Positions 30,406 to 39,443 of a DNA stretch of 64,000 nt are shown piece by piece (the first letter of the stretch is position 1; every line of letters begins with the position of its first letter). Source of the stretch: Bacteroidia bacterium (GTDB taxonomy: Bacteria > Bacteroidota > Bacteroidia > B-17B0 > Aurantibacillaceae); the NCBI GenBank assembly GCA_016787785.1, contig JAEUTO010000013.1, forward strand, positions 124,001 through 188,000, read 5' to 3'. The translations under genes and the position numbers were made by a program. Under the pieces are notes generated by a model. It worked only from the letters and a program-made list of their open reading frames with translations, had not been told where the DNA came from and ran no database searches.

Positions 30406-31758
30406 TTATTTTATTTTTTTGCCGGGCATTTTTGCGCCGCCTTGTAATAGTGTTACTGAATTAATATTTCCTTTATCATCTTTATTAAATTCCAGTTGAG
30501 CATCTACCACTTTTAAAAAATATTTGGATTCTGCTTCTGGATAGATCTCATTCTTGTCCTGACCTGTTGCCTGTGCAAAAACGCTATTACCATCAGTTGT
30601 AATGCTTAAAATAAATCCGGGTTCTAATTCGTAATCTCCTACCAGTTTTTTATAAACACTTTTATCTAACGTTATCATTTTATGCTCAACAGGCAGATCA
30701 AATTTTTCATCAAACATAATTGCAGTGGCCATTTTATTTGGGTTAAATAATTGATAATTGTCTACGTTCTTTAAAATAATAATACATAATTCATCATCTG
30801 TAAAACGATTGATCACTGTATTAAATCCTTCTATACCTCCACCATGAAAGAACTTTTTATGTTCTTTATATTTTGTTACCATCCAACCGTAAGCATAGTT
30901 ATCTTTATATACTGTCATTATCTTTTCCATTGTTTCTTTCTTTACTAATTTCTCTGTGTATAAAGCCTGATCCCACAAAAAAAGATCTTCAACGGTTGAG
31001 TACAAAGCGCCAGCACCCGCGGGTATTGTCATATCTATATAAGGTGCCGGTATTAAACCTTCATTGGCCTCGGTGTAACCTGTTGCAGCATTTTTTAAAA
31101 TGCCGTTTGAAGGATATAAGCCGGAGTTTTTCATTCCTAAAGGATCAAAAATTGCTTCCTTCATATAGTCTCCGAATTTTTTTCCGGAAGCAGTTTCAAT
31201 AATGTAGGTCAATAAAATATATCCTGAATTACTGTAATTGAATTTAGAACCGGGCTCAAATTCCAAAGGTTTATTTTTGGTTAATGCAATTACCTGTTCT
31301 AAAGTATGCGGATTACCTTTAATACTATCAAACACCGGTAAGGCTGTTACATTTGGAATGCCAGAAGTGTGTGTAAGTAAATGATGTATTGTAATTTTAT
31401 CGCCATTAGGATAATCGGGAATATATTTTATAAGTTTATCTTCTGTACTTAATTTTCCTTTTTCCTGCAAGATCATAATAGCCATAGCTGTAAACTGTTT
31501 AGAAACAGATGCCAGTTTGAATTTTGTAGTTGGCGTGTTTGAGATGGTAGAAGTAGTATTTGCCAAACCATAACCTTTGCTTAAAAGTACTTTTCCTTTT
31601 TTAGCGATTAGTACTGATCCGGAGAACATGTTCTTTTTTGTGTGCACCCTCAACATCAGATCGATGCGTGCAGCCTTTTCAAAATCTGTTTGCCCATTGC
31701 TATTGCTTAGAAATACGCATAGCAGTAGCAGGATGAATAAATATTTTTTCATTTTCAA
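30406..31758 (-). CDS. Serine hydrolase of the class C beta-lactamase family
   Basis: 450 residues with a signal peptide (LFILLLLCVFLSNSNG). Motifs: LASVSKQFTAMAIMIL (Ser84-x-x-Lys87), FNYSNSGYILL (YSN) and FFHGGGIEGF (HGG). A C-terminal beta-rich domain (from about 355) follows, as in the other hydrolase of this window, with which it is distantly related. No neighbour gives a role. Stand-alone gene ended by a hairpin. Confidence 0.88.
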   Translation of the reverse strand: MKMKKYLFILLLLCVFLSNSNGQTDFEKAARIDLMLRVHTKKNMFSGSVLIAKKGKVLLSKGYGLANTTSTISNTPTTKFKLASVSKQFTAMAIMILQEKGKLSTEDKLIKYIPDYPNGDKITIHHLLTHTSGIPNVTALPVFDSIKGNPHTLEQVIALTKNKPLEFEPGSKFNYSNSGYILLTYIIETASGKKFGDYMKEAIFDPLGMKNSGLYPSNGILKNAATGYTEANEGLIPAPYIDMTIPAGAGALYSTVEDLFLWDQALYTEKLVKKETMEKIMTVYKDNYAYGWMVTKYKEHKKFFHGGGIEGFNTVINRFTDDELCIIILKNVDNYQLFNPNKMATAIMFDEKFDLPVEHKMITLDKSVYKKLVGDYELEPGFILSITTDGNSVFAQATGQDKNEIYPEAESKYFLKVVDAQLEFNKDDKGNINSVTLLQGGAKMPGKKIK

Positions 31759-31822
31759 GTTTTTTAATTATTAATACCAAGACGGATTAACTTATCAAAA
31801 AGTTACAGTCTTTAACGGCAAT

Positions 31823-33691
31823 TTATTTTACGCCTTTGTCACCTTTTTCTCCCTTATCACTTTTAGCTCCTTTTGTGCCTAGCTCCTTTGGTTCTTTAGG
31901 CTCAGCAGGTTCCTTCGGTTCTGCCGGCTCTTTTGGCGTTTTTATTTTGATACCGTTCTTGTCAATTTTGATCTCTGCATCTTTTCCATTAATTTTTATA
32001 CCATCTTTATTGATCGTTACATCCTTATGTAAGGTTTTCGACTCGTCTGTAATAACTTTTCCATCTTCAATTACAATTGTTCTGGCAACGCTTTCTCCTT
32101 CCTCCTCCTCATCATTTTCTTCTAAGCCCTCACAATCAATACAAATTAAGCCTCTGTCTGTCATTTGCCATCTACGACCTACCATATGGCCATCCCATGT
32201 GTTGGTTGTATTTTCAATATCGTTTAAAAGATATTTTACACTTTTATCAAAGAAAATAACTTTGCCTTTTGGTAATTTAATTTTAATGTCAACTTCCTGC
32301 GCTCTGAATTTTGAACCTTCAAGAACAGAAAATACTTCGTCAAAAATTAATACATTACTCGCCTGTGTATAGCTATACTTAATTGTTTTTGCATTTTCGT
32401 TAGCTTCTTTTTTGGTTAAACCTCTTGATGTATAATTTATAACCAATTCGATACTATCAGAATTGCTTTCAACCACATCAAGATCTGCATGACCAATTAT
32501 TGTTAACTTTTGATTTAATTCACCAAATTGGTAACCACTATTATTTCTTCCATAATGCGTATCCAGGTCGTCCGCATTTTCGAAATTAAACGCTTTTAAA
32601 GTTGACATAGCTGGATTTAATTTTACAATTAATGTATCTCCTGTACCATGTAGTTCAGTAGTTTCTTTCACTCTTGATGTTTCGCTAAATTGTTTTGTTG
32701 TAGAAATTGTTACATACAAACCTAAAATTATGCCAACCACCCATGTAATTCCTAAACTTAAGTTTAACCAACGATTGCTGTATCTGATCTTGAATAATAA
32801 TTTTATGCCTGAATACAACAGCATAAAAACCGGGATACCTGCAACAATTATAAAAGCTAAAAGAGCAAAAGCATAATCGGAGGATGAGCTAAAGATGACC
32901 GATTTCCAGTTTGATAATTCAACATTAGATCCTGCAGCCGAAATACCAACAAAAGAAGTAACATAGGCGAATAAAAAAATACAGCCCAAAAACACAAGAA
33001 ACAATCCGATCAATCTTCCAAAAATGTTAAAGAAACCATTTAATATTCTTGAAATATTCCCTCTTAAAGTATTGCCTATCTCATTATTTTTAAAACGATG
33101 TTTTACGTCTTGTGCTTCGTCTTTAAAATTTTGAACGATGTTATTAATGTTAGCCGATTCGCCACGCATAGCAAATTTATCGGCAGTGGTTTTTGCTTCA
33201 GGAATAATTATCCATAAAATAATATATACCCATAAACTAATTCCACCAAAAAATATTAATAAGAACATTGCTAAACGTACCCAAACAATGTCAATATCAA
33301 AGTAAGCAGCTAAACCGCTACAAACCCCACCAATTGCTTTTTCATCGGGGTTTCTGAATAAACGACGTTTAATTTTTTCGCCGGAGAAATTTGTTTCTTC
33401 TTCCTTTTTATCATCTTCTTTAGATTGGTTCTCGCCAAAATCTTCCGGCTTACCCATTATACTTTTTACATGATCTACATCTGCCATTAATACAACTTGT
33501 TTTACTGCATTAATTTTTCCTTGCAATAATTCTGCTATCCTGGCTTCAATGTCGCTCATGATCTCGTTTCCGCCATCGGTCTTACTAAAATAACCTTTAA
33601 TGGTTGCAAGATATTTGCTTAAGCTATCGTAGGCATCTTCTTCAATATGAAAAATGATCCCGCTTATGTTTATGGTTACTGTTTTATTCAT
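31823..33691 (-). CDS. PspC-domain membrane protein with a repetitive Glu-Pro-Lys/Gly-Asp-Lys tail
   Basis: 622 residues. The N-terminus (1-105) is a soluble domain that binds or dimerises (FHIEEDAYDSLSKYLATIKGYF). Residues 107-170 are PspC (RRLFRNPDEKAIGGVCSGLAAYFDID). Then come four or five membrane helices (about 210-330) and a large soluble domain, ending in a low-complexity tail with EPKEPAEPKEPKEL and KGEKGDKGVK. PspC proteins sense membrane stress. It is the last gene of a three-gene operon with a PadR regulator, 11 bases away. Confidence 0.85.
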   Translation of the reverse strand: MNKTVTINISGIIFHIEEDAYDSLSKYLATIKGYFSKTDGGNEIMSDIEARIAELLQGKINAVKQVVLMADVDHVKSIMGKPEDFGENQSKEDDKKEEETNFSGEKIKRRLFRNPDEKAIGGVCSGLAAYFDIDIVWVRLAMFLLIFFGGISLWVYIILWIIIPEAKTTADKFAMRGESANINNIVQNFKDEAQDVKHRFKNNEIGNTLRGNISRILNGFFNIFGRLIGLFLVFLGCIFLFAYVTSFVGISAAGSNVELSNWKSVIFSSSSDYAFALLAFIIVAGIPVFMLLYSGIKLLFKIRYSNRWLNLSLGITWVVGIILGLYVTISTTKQFSETSRVKETTELHGTGDTLIVKLNPAMSTLKAFNFENADDLDTHYGRNNSGYQFGELNQKLTIIGHADLDVVESNSDSIELVINYTSRGLTKKEANENAKTIKYSYTQASNVLIFDEVFSVLEGSKFRAQEVDIKIKLPKGKVIFFDKSVKYLLNDIENTTNTWDGHMVGRRWQMTDRGLICIDCEGLEENDEEEEGESVARTIVIEDGKVITDESKTLHKDVTINKDGIKINGKDAEIKIDKNGIKIKTPKEPAEPKEPAEPKEPKELGTKGAKSDKGEKGDKGVK

Positions 33692-33702
33692 TGTGTAATA
33701 TT

Positions 33703-34086
33703 TTAAATGTTATTTTTTCCTTTTTCTATTGTTTTGTTAACTGCTTCTACCAGTTCGCTCCAGGATAATTGGAGCTCTTTTAAATATTGTGCGCCAATTT
33801 CTGTAAGCTTATAATATTTTCGCGGTGGGCCGCTGGTACTTTCTTCCCACCTGTAACCAAGTAATCCGGTGTTTTTTAATCGTGTGAGTAATGGATATAA
33901 CGTTCCCTCAACTACTACTAACTTTGTATCTTTTAGCTTATCAATTATCTCTGTTGGATAAGCATCTCCTTGCGATAGGATAGAAAGTATGCAGAGTTCA
34001 AGAACACCTTTTCTCATTTGGGCTTGCGCGCTGGCTGCCCTCTCAACTCCCCCATCGGGTTTTTCTGTATTCTCTGAGTTTCCCAT
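33703..34086 (-). CDS. PadR-family transcription regulator
   Basis: 127 residues, one winged-helix domain: LELCILSILSQGDAYPTEIIDKL, VEGTLYPLLTRLKNTGLLG, and SGPPRKYYKLTEIG, which is the PadR signature. Its neighbour is a PspC membrane protein, a common pairing in Bacteroidota. A palindrome upstream of the operon (34544-34572) may be its own operator. The effector is unknown. Confidence 0.9.
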   Translation of the reverse strand: MGNSENTEKPDGGVERAASAQAQMRKGVLELCILSILSQGDAYPTEIIDKLKDTKLVVVEGTLYPLLTRLKNTGLLGYRWEESTSGPPRKYYKLTEIGAQYLKELQLSWSELVEAVNKTIEKGKNNI

Positions 34087-34116
34087 GTTCTGTTCTAATT
34101 TTTTATTAATACTATA

Positions 34117-34467
34117 TTAAACTGTTTTAATGTTAAGTGTAACACTATGTACTACATTGTTCTTTAATTTGGTAAGATTTAATTTTAAGAACTGTTTTTC
34201 GATCTCAGCTTTTAAATTAACATCCATTGTTTTTGCTAAAACAAAATCAACGTGCCCGTTTTGATTCGTAGTAAAAAGTACTTCCACTTTTTGAGATTCG
34301 TTTGCAGGAATTACAATTTGTGGAAATTTAAAATAATCCTTAATTGTTTTTTCTGTTTCAATTGCTTCAGGATTTATTCCTGCTTTTGTGTTTGGCTTAA
34401 CAGTTAACGAGATCATTAATAATCCTCCCATTAGTAGTAGCGTTGTTATTTTATTTCTTGTTTTCAT
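34117..34467 (-). CDS. Small exported protein, first gene of the PadR/PspC operon
   Basis: 116 residues with a signal peptide (KITTLLLMGGLLMISLTV). The rest is a short domain (IVIPANESQKVEVLFTTNQNGHVDFVLAKTMDVNLKAEIEKQFLKL) reminiscent of TonB-like C-terminal folds but not confidently assignable. It lies 30 bases before the PadR gene and is the likely first cistron. Confidence 0.7.
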   Translation of the reverse strand: MKTRNKITTLLLMGGLLMISLTVKPNTKAGINPEAIETEKTIKDYFKFPQIVIPANESQKVEVLFTTNQNGHVDFVLAKTMDVNLKAEIEKQFLKLNLTKLKNNVVHSVTLNIKTV

Positions 34468-34526
34468 TTTTAAATTTTTATATTATTTTACATTCAGTAC
34501 TTTTAAACCATAGCTATTTGGTGATA

Positions 34527-34534
34527 CAAACATA
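34527..34534 (-). promoter_or_regulatory. -7 box of the PadR/PspC operon
   Basis: TATGTTTG on the minus strand, perfect to TAnnTTTG, giving a leader of about 50-60 bases. Confidence 0.55.
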
Positions 34535-34543
34535 CAGAATTAT

Positions 34544-34572
34544 TTTAGTACCTTGTGTTACATAGTACTAAA
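34544..34572. promoter_or_regulatory. Inverted repeat TTTAGTAC-N13-GTACTAAA, candidate PadR operator
   Basis: Perfect 8-bp arms with a 13-base spacer (arm centres 21 bp apart, two helix turns), placed just upstream of the -7 box of the PadR operon where it would cover the -33 region. Confidence 0.55.
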
Positions 34573-34644
34573 TATTTTGTTAAATTTTTATAACTATTTG
34601 ATTATCAGCAATAAAATTTAATAGAGACTTAGCCAAAATTTAAA

Positions 34645-34652
34645 TATCTTTG
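34645..34652 (+). promoter_or_regulatory. -7 box of the TerC gene
   Basis: TATCTTTG, perfect to TAnnTTTG, 16 bases before the ATG at 34669. Confidence 0.6.
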
Positions 34653-34668
34653 TGTGAAATTTAAAAAA

Positions 34669-35457
34669 ATGCACAGTTGGTCTGCGGATTTTGCCGCCTT
34701 ATTTTCGTTACAAGGTCTTATTGGTTTAATTACCCTTTCGGTTTTAGAGATAATATTAGGTATAGATAATATTATCTTCATTTCTATTGCTGTAAACAAA
34801 CTGCCGGTATCGCAACAAAAAAAAGCCCGTACCATTGGGCTTACTTTGGCGCTGGTTGTGCGCTCCATACTATTATTATTTATTGGATGGATCGCTGGAT
34901 TAAAGGCAGCACTTTTTCATATTGGCGATTGGGGTGTTAGCGGTAAGGGATTGATTCTTGTTGGCGGTGGTATATTCCTTCTTATAAAAACCTGGCAAGA
35001 GATCATGGAGAAGATATATACCGATGAAGATGAAATAGAACATACCAGTAAAGGAAAAAGCACGTTCAATGCTATTATATTACAAATTGTAGTTATTGAT
35101 TTTGTTTTTAGTTTCGACAGTATTCTCGCAGCAGTTGGCGTAAGTGGCATAGTATTAATAATGATAAGCGCTGTTGTAATAAGTATGATACTTATGATCT
35201 TATTTAGCGGATATGTTGCAGACTTCATAAATAAGAACCAGGGCATTAAGATGATAGCCTTAACTTTTTTATTAGCAATTGGAGGCATCTTACTTGCTGA
35301 AGGAATTATTGATAGTTATAATTTTTCGGTGCCGGAAGAAGATCATGTTGAGCTGAATAAAAACTACGCCTACATAGCTTTAGCATTTGCTTTGTTAATT
35401 GAGATCTTTAACATGAAAGAAAAAGCAGTTAAGCGTAAGAAGGATCTGGGAATCTAA
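34669..35457 (+). CDS. TerC-family integral membrane protein
   Basis: 262 residues from the ATG at 34669 (a GTG 15 bases upstream is also in frame but too close to the -7 box). It has about seven membrane helices and the TerC hallmarks: VLEIILGIDNIIFI in the first helix pair and VVIDFVFSFDSILAAVG in the second, both with membrane-embedded Asp residues. TerC proteins are linked to manganese export and metal loading of secreted enzymes, or to tellurite resistance. No tellurite genes are near. Convergent with the polysaccharide locus. Confidence 0.9.
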   Translation: MHSWSADFAALFSLQGLIGLITLSVLEIILGIDNIIFISIAVNKLPVSQQKKARTIGLTLALVVRSILLLFIGWIAGLKAALFHIGDWGVSGKGLILVGGGIFLLIKTWQEIMEKIYTDEDEIEHTSKGKSTFNAIILQIVVIDFVFSFDSILAAVGVSGIVLIMISAVVISMILMILFSGYVADFINKNQGIKMIALTFLLAIGGILLAEGIIDSYNFSVPEEDHVELNKNYAYIALAFALLIEIFNMKEKAVKRKKDLGI

Positions 35458-35478
35458 AAGAGCTGCCTTAAAGAATTG

Positions 35479-36603
35479 TCAGGCGGAAATTAATTTTTTG
35501 TATTGCTCTTTATAATTTTGTTTTGAGAAGAACTGAATTGCTTCGGCCGAAATTTTTTGCTTTTCGGAAATGGTTGGTTTTATTGTAGTATCGCCAAACT
35601 TAGTAAAAATAATTCCCAAATTTTTTTGAGAAGATAATTGCGAGTAATCGCCCAGGTTTTCTGATAAAATAACTTTTAAACCACTAGCTAAATATTCTGC
35701 ATATTTAAGTGGCGAAGCAACTTTATTGGTGATCGAATTTTCTCTTATCAATAATCCATAATCGCCAACCATTAAATATTCGTGAACTTTATTAGAATTT
35801 AAATGCTTACAAATAACTTGTGTTGGAAATAGTTTTTGCAATTGTTTAATATTTGGATCTGCAGGAGAAAAAAATACGATCTTATTTAACGCACTCTTTT
35901 CTAAGAGTGGTTCAATAAACGAAGACAGTAAATTAAATGATTGCCAACCTGCGACAGAACCAGAATAGACGAAAACATTATCTTGGGCATTTAAACCCAT
36001 TTCTTTTCTCCTTTTGATAATAGCATCTGCAGAAATTTTTATTCCTTCAAAATTAGCATTAATTGTGCAGGGAATAATTACGTGTTTTGTTCCGCTATAA
36101 GAAAAATTGGATCTCCAGTGATCTACCAAAGCATTTGAAACTGCAATTCTATAGTCAGAATTTAAGATGACTTGTTTTTCAAACGTCGAAATTGAATTTA
36201 GTAGTTTCTCATCAGTTATCACTTTGTACTCTCGCCACTCTGCTTCAATTGCCCCCCTACCGTCATATATAACTTTTATTGTTTTATCGCGCATTGTTAA
36301 AGCTAATTTAGTTGCTATAACACTTCTTGCTATTATTTTATCAGTTTTATAAGTAGAACAAAATAAGCTTAAAAGAAATTTATTGTTTTTCCAATTCTGC
36401 ATTTTTGGGTACATGGGCAAAACAATGGCATCGGGCAATTCGTTTTTAATTTTTTTCCTATTAGCAAAATATGCCCGTAATGAAATAAAGGCCAGTAATC
36501 TGACCTTCGTTTCAAAATTTTTGTTCAGGAATTTTACAACATCAATTACTTGCGAAGAAAATATTCCGGAGGGTGCTTCGTTTACTGTTAAAAAAAAGAT
36601 CAC
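35479..36603 (-). CDS. GT-B fold glycosyltransferase (GT4-like)
   Basis: 374 residues, the last gene of the polysaccharide locus. Start is GTG at 36603, overlapping the wecB stop by four bases (GTGA). C-terminal nucleotide-sugar binding part: VFVYSGSVAGWQSFN, then KVASPLKYAEYLASGLKVILSENLGDY, where Glu of the E-X7-E-like motif is found. The N-terminal domain is typical for cell-wall/capsule transferases (PMYPKMQNW). Sugar donor and acceptor unknown. Confidence 0.82.
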   Translation of the reverse strand: MIFFLTVNEAPSGIFSSQVIDVVKFLNKNFETKVRLLAFISLRAYFANRKKIKNELPDAIVLPMYPKMQNWKNNKFLLSLFCSTYKTDKIIARSVIATKLALTMRDKTIKVIYDGRGAIEAEWREYKVITDEKLLNSISTFEKQVILNSDYRIAVSNALVDHWRSNFSYSGTKHVIIPCTINANFEGIKISADAIIKRRKEMGLNAQDNVFVYSGSVAGWQSFNLLSSFIEPLLEKSALNKIVFFSPADPNIKQLQKLFPTQVICKHLNSNKVHEYLMVGDYGLLIRENSITNKVASPLKYAEYLASGLKVILSENLGDYSQLSSQKNLGIIFTKFGDTTIKPTISEKQKISAEAIQFFSKQNYKEQYKKLISA

Positions 36604-37694
36604 GTGTTATTTGCTATTACTTTTAGAATGCGTTCGGTAGCTTTTCCATCCCACATTTGAGGAATATTCCCTTTTTTGTAGCTTCCATTCTCTATTTTAC
36701 TAATATAACTTTTAACGGTTTCAATGTCAAAAGACAACAGCGTATTAGAGCCTTCGGTAACAGTTACAGGCCGCTCGGTATTTGGCCTTAACGTTAAACA
36801 CGGTTTTTGACGAAACGTAGACTCCTCCTGAATGCCTCCGCTATCAGTTAAGATAAAAGCGCAGTTCTTCACCAGTTTTTGGAAAGCAAAATAATCTAAA
36901 GGTTCGGTGCAAATTAAATTTTTATTATTTGCGATCTTACTGTGCAGGCCAAATTCTTTTGCGTTTTTAATTGTGCGCGGATGGATGGCAAAGACCACTT
37001 TATAGTTTATAGAAACATGATCGATCAACTCTATTAACTTTTCAAATTCGGTTTTATTATCAACCGTTGCCGGACGATGCATGGTCATTAAAACAAATTT
37101 ACTACCATTTATTTTAAGATCTGACAGAACCGGGGAAGCCTCAATTTCTTTTTCATAAGCAACCATCGTGTCTATCATAGTATTTCCAACAAAATGAATT
37201 TTTGATTCATCGCGTTTTTCATTTTTTAAATGTTCTGCTCCACTTGGCTCGGTAATAAAAAAAAGATCGGTCAACTCATCGGTAACAATGCGGTTAAACT
37301 CTTCCGGCATTGTTCTGTCAAAACTTCTTAAGCCTGCTTCTATATGACCTAGTTTGATGCCGCTTTTATTCGCGAACAAAGCTCCGGCCATTGTTGAATT
37401 AACATCACCGGGCACAAGCAGAAGATCAGGCTTGCCAATTTTATCTACAAGATCTTCCAGCTTTACCATTATTTCTGCGATTTGTTTATTAGCTGAAGCA
37501 GGTGCGATATTTAGATAATGATCTGGGACCAAATTAAACTGTTTAAAAAATACGTCAGCCATTTTTTCATCATAATGTTGGCCGGTGTGAATAATAGAAA
37601 TTTCCATCTCCGGATATAGAGATTTAGCGCACCTTTTAAATTGCGTGACCTTAATAAAATTTGGCCGCGTTCCTATAAGAATGTAAATTTTCAT
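36600..37694 (-). CDS. wecB: UDP-N-acetylglucosamine 2-epimerase (non-hydrolysing)
   Basis: 364 residues. Converts UDP-GlcNAc to UDP-ManNAc for surface polysaccharide. Motifs: GTRPNFIKVTQFKR, HTGQHYDEKMAD, GDVNSTMAGALFA, GHIEAGLRSFDRTMPEEFNRIVTD and LTDSGGIQEESTFRQKP, all standard for the family. It overlaps the FemAB-like gene by four bases (ATGA) and the following transferase likewise. Confidence 0.94.
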   Translation of the reverse strand: MKIYILIGTRPNFIKVTQFKRCAKSLYPEMEISIIHTGQHYDEKMADVFFKQFNLVPDHYLNIAPASANKQIAEIMVKLEDLVDKIGKPDLLLVPGDVNSTMAGALFANKSGIKLGHIEAGLRSFDRTMPEEFNRIVTDELTDLFFITEPSGAEHLKNEKRDESKIHFVGNTMIDTMVAYEKEIEASPVLSDLKINGSKFVLMTMHRPATVDNKTEFEKLIELIDHVSINYKVVFAIHPRTIKNAKEFGLHSKIANNKNLICTEPLDYFAFQKLVKNCAFILTDSGGIQEESTFRQKPCLTLRPNTERPVTVTEGSNTLLSFDIETVKSYISKIENGSYKKGNIPQMWDGKATERILKVIANNT

Positions 37695-38695
37695 AAAATG
37701 CTTCTTTTATTTTTCTCCTGGTCAATAATATCAACCGGAAATTTTGTTCCTTTTAATTTACATTTGATCTTTAGCAAATTATCATAGGTCCTGCATTTTG
37801 TTTTATCAAGATCCATCTTCCATAAGTACCCCTTAACAAGTTCGGCTCCGAACCTTTTTTTAAAATTCTGAATGCCCTCCAATTTAGTTCCGGTTATGTC
37901 ACTTAAACGGGCGCCAACAAAATCATATTGTTTTACACCGTTATCACGCATTAAACACATTATTTTATAGTGTAGATATTTATTTGCTGCCGACCCTTCT
38001 TGCGTAGTTACAGATGCAGCATGGAAATAATAAGCACCATATTTCGAATACGCAACGTATGCACCACCCTGAATTTTATTATCCAGGTAAACTGTTGCCA
38101 ACAAAGTATTATCCGGCAACGCTGTTAACTCCTTTAGTAACGTGTCATTATCCTCCTTGTGGGCGCTTGTCCTATCCATTGTTTCATTGTGCAATTCCAA
38201 AAAAGTGGATAATTCTGAACTACCAAACTTTAGCGCCACGTTTAATTTTTCGATTTGGCGAATGGAGTTACGGTATTTTATGCGCATTGCTGCAAGTAAC
38301 TGACTATCGTTTTTGTTTTCGAGGTTTACCTTATAGGTACCAAAACCGCAGAACACACTTTTTTCGGGCTTAACTCTGAACAAAGCATAGTTCTTAGGTT
38401 GAATGATCCGGTGAGCCAATTTATTTTGTGAAATATATTTTACGGCCTCCTCACAAAAACTCTTTTCGTCATCCTCGCTTGGCAAATCGCCACAACCTTT
38501 AACTGGTGGGAACTGAAATTGAATGCTGGTTAAAAATTTATTTTTACCGGTCTTTACCGGAGCAAAAATATCATTCTGCTGCAGGATCGAAATATCTTTA
38601 TTTAATTTCAAATAATCGGGTTGAAAACAAAAAGGCAAAGCATCTTTATTAACTGCTTTAAGAGAAAAGAATTCATTTGCTTTTAATAATTTCAC
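37691..38695 (-). CDS. FemAB/GNAT-type acyl- or aminoacyltransferase
   Basis: 334 residues with two GNAT-like halves. Features: RIKYRNSIRQIEKLNVALKFGSS, LATVYLDNKIQGGAYVAYSKYGAYYFHAAS, and KYLHYKIMCLMRDNGVKQYDFVGAR, the pattern of FemAB-like proteins found in capsule loci. It could add an amino acid or acyl group to a sugar. Donor unknown. Overlaps wecB. Confidence 0.78.
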   Translation of the reverse strand: MKLLKANEFFSLKAVNKDALPFCFQPDYLKLNKDISILQQNDIFAPVKTGKNKFLTSIQFQFPPVKGCGDLPSEDDEKSFCEEAVKYISQNKLAHRIIQPKNYALFRVKPEKSVFCGFGTYKVNLENKNDSQLLAAMRIKYRNSIRQIEKLNVALKFGSSELSTFLELHNETMDRTSAHKEDNDTLLKELTALPDNTLLATVYLDNKIQGGAYVAYSKYGAYYFHAASVTTQEGSAANKYLHYKIMCLMRDNGVKQYDFVGARLSDITGTKLEGIQNFKKRFGAELVKGYLWKMDLDKTKCRTYDNLLKIKCKLKGTKFPVDIIDQEKNKRSIL

Positions 38696-38698
38696 GAT

Positions 38699-39442
38699 TT
38701 ATTTTTTTATCGCAACCAACAAATATCCGTTTTTAAAGTTCTTTGATTCTGTTTGATAAGGTTTACTGTCAAATTCACAAGTATCCCGTCCATCGTAACT
38801 TTGTCTATTTTCAATAACCGTGAAATACCTGGATACTTTCTTCGAAATAAATGCAGGCGAATAGTTAATATAGTTTCTATCAGGATAGAAGAGGTCGATC
38901 CTTCTTAAAGCATGTGGATATTGAATAACTAACAAACCTTTATCATTCATTATTTGCGCACACTTTTTAAAAAAGGCATCGATCTTACTTACGGGAATAT
39001 ATTCCAAAACGCTTATTGAATAAATTGCCTGGTATTTTTGTTCAAAAGAAATATTTAAAAAATTCCCCAGGTAGAATTTACTCTCCGGTAGTAAATCATG
39101 TGCTCTCTCCAACATTTCCTCACTAACATCAACGCCACTTATTTTATAATCATTGGCAAGCACTTTCATATAAACACCCGGCCCGCATCCAATATCTAAA
39201 ACTTCGGTATTAACCGGAGCATAGGTTCTTAACCATTCAACGAGTTTATTTTTTACTTTTTCGATTGCCTCATCCACCTCTACTGTGTGCGAAAAGCCAG
39301 CGTTCTGCTGGAGCGACTTATCCGTATTATATTTAAAAGACCGCCATTGGCCCAAAGACATTTCTTTTTTTGCATCAAGACCTGTAGCAATTAAAAAATT
39401 ATTGATGAAAATATTATTAGTTAACAAAGAATACAAGCCCAC
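38699..39442 (-). CDS. SAM-dependent methyltransferase (paralogue 1)
   Basis: About 247 residues. The GTG at 39442 follows an AGGA-like sequence and sits just after the stop of the neighbour; a TTG at 39460 is the other choice. Motif I is VLDIGCGPGVYMKVL, then SGVDVSEEMLERA and YSISVLEYIP. It is clearly related to the next gene upstream (same NAGFS and DIGCGPG segments, same C-terminal NGYLLVA(I/K)K ending), so the two arose by tandem duplication. Likely methylates a sugar. Confidence 0.85.
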   Translation of the reverse strand: MGLYSLLTNNIFINNFLIATGLDAKKEMSLGQWRSFKYNTDKSLQQNAGFSHTVEVDEAIEKVKNKLVEWLRTYAPVNTEVLDIGCGPGVYMKVLANDYKISGVDVSEEMLERAHDLLPESKFYLGNFLNISFEQKYQAIYSISVLEYIPVSKIDAFFKKCAQIMNDKGLLVIQYPHALRRIDLFYPDRNYINYSPAFISKKVSRYFTVIENRQSYDGRDTCEFDSKPYQTESKNFKNGYLLVAIKK

Positions 39443-39443
39443 G

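Noticed and set aside
31836-32372. Long plus-strand reading frame opposite the PspC gene
   Set aside because: It mirrors the repetitive Glu/Pro/Lys codons of the PspC tail on the other strand; low-complexity Ser/Pro/Leu protein with no start context.
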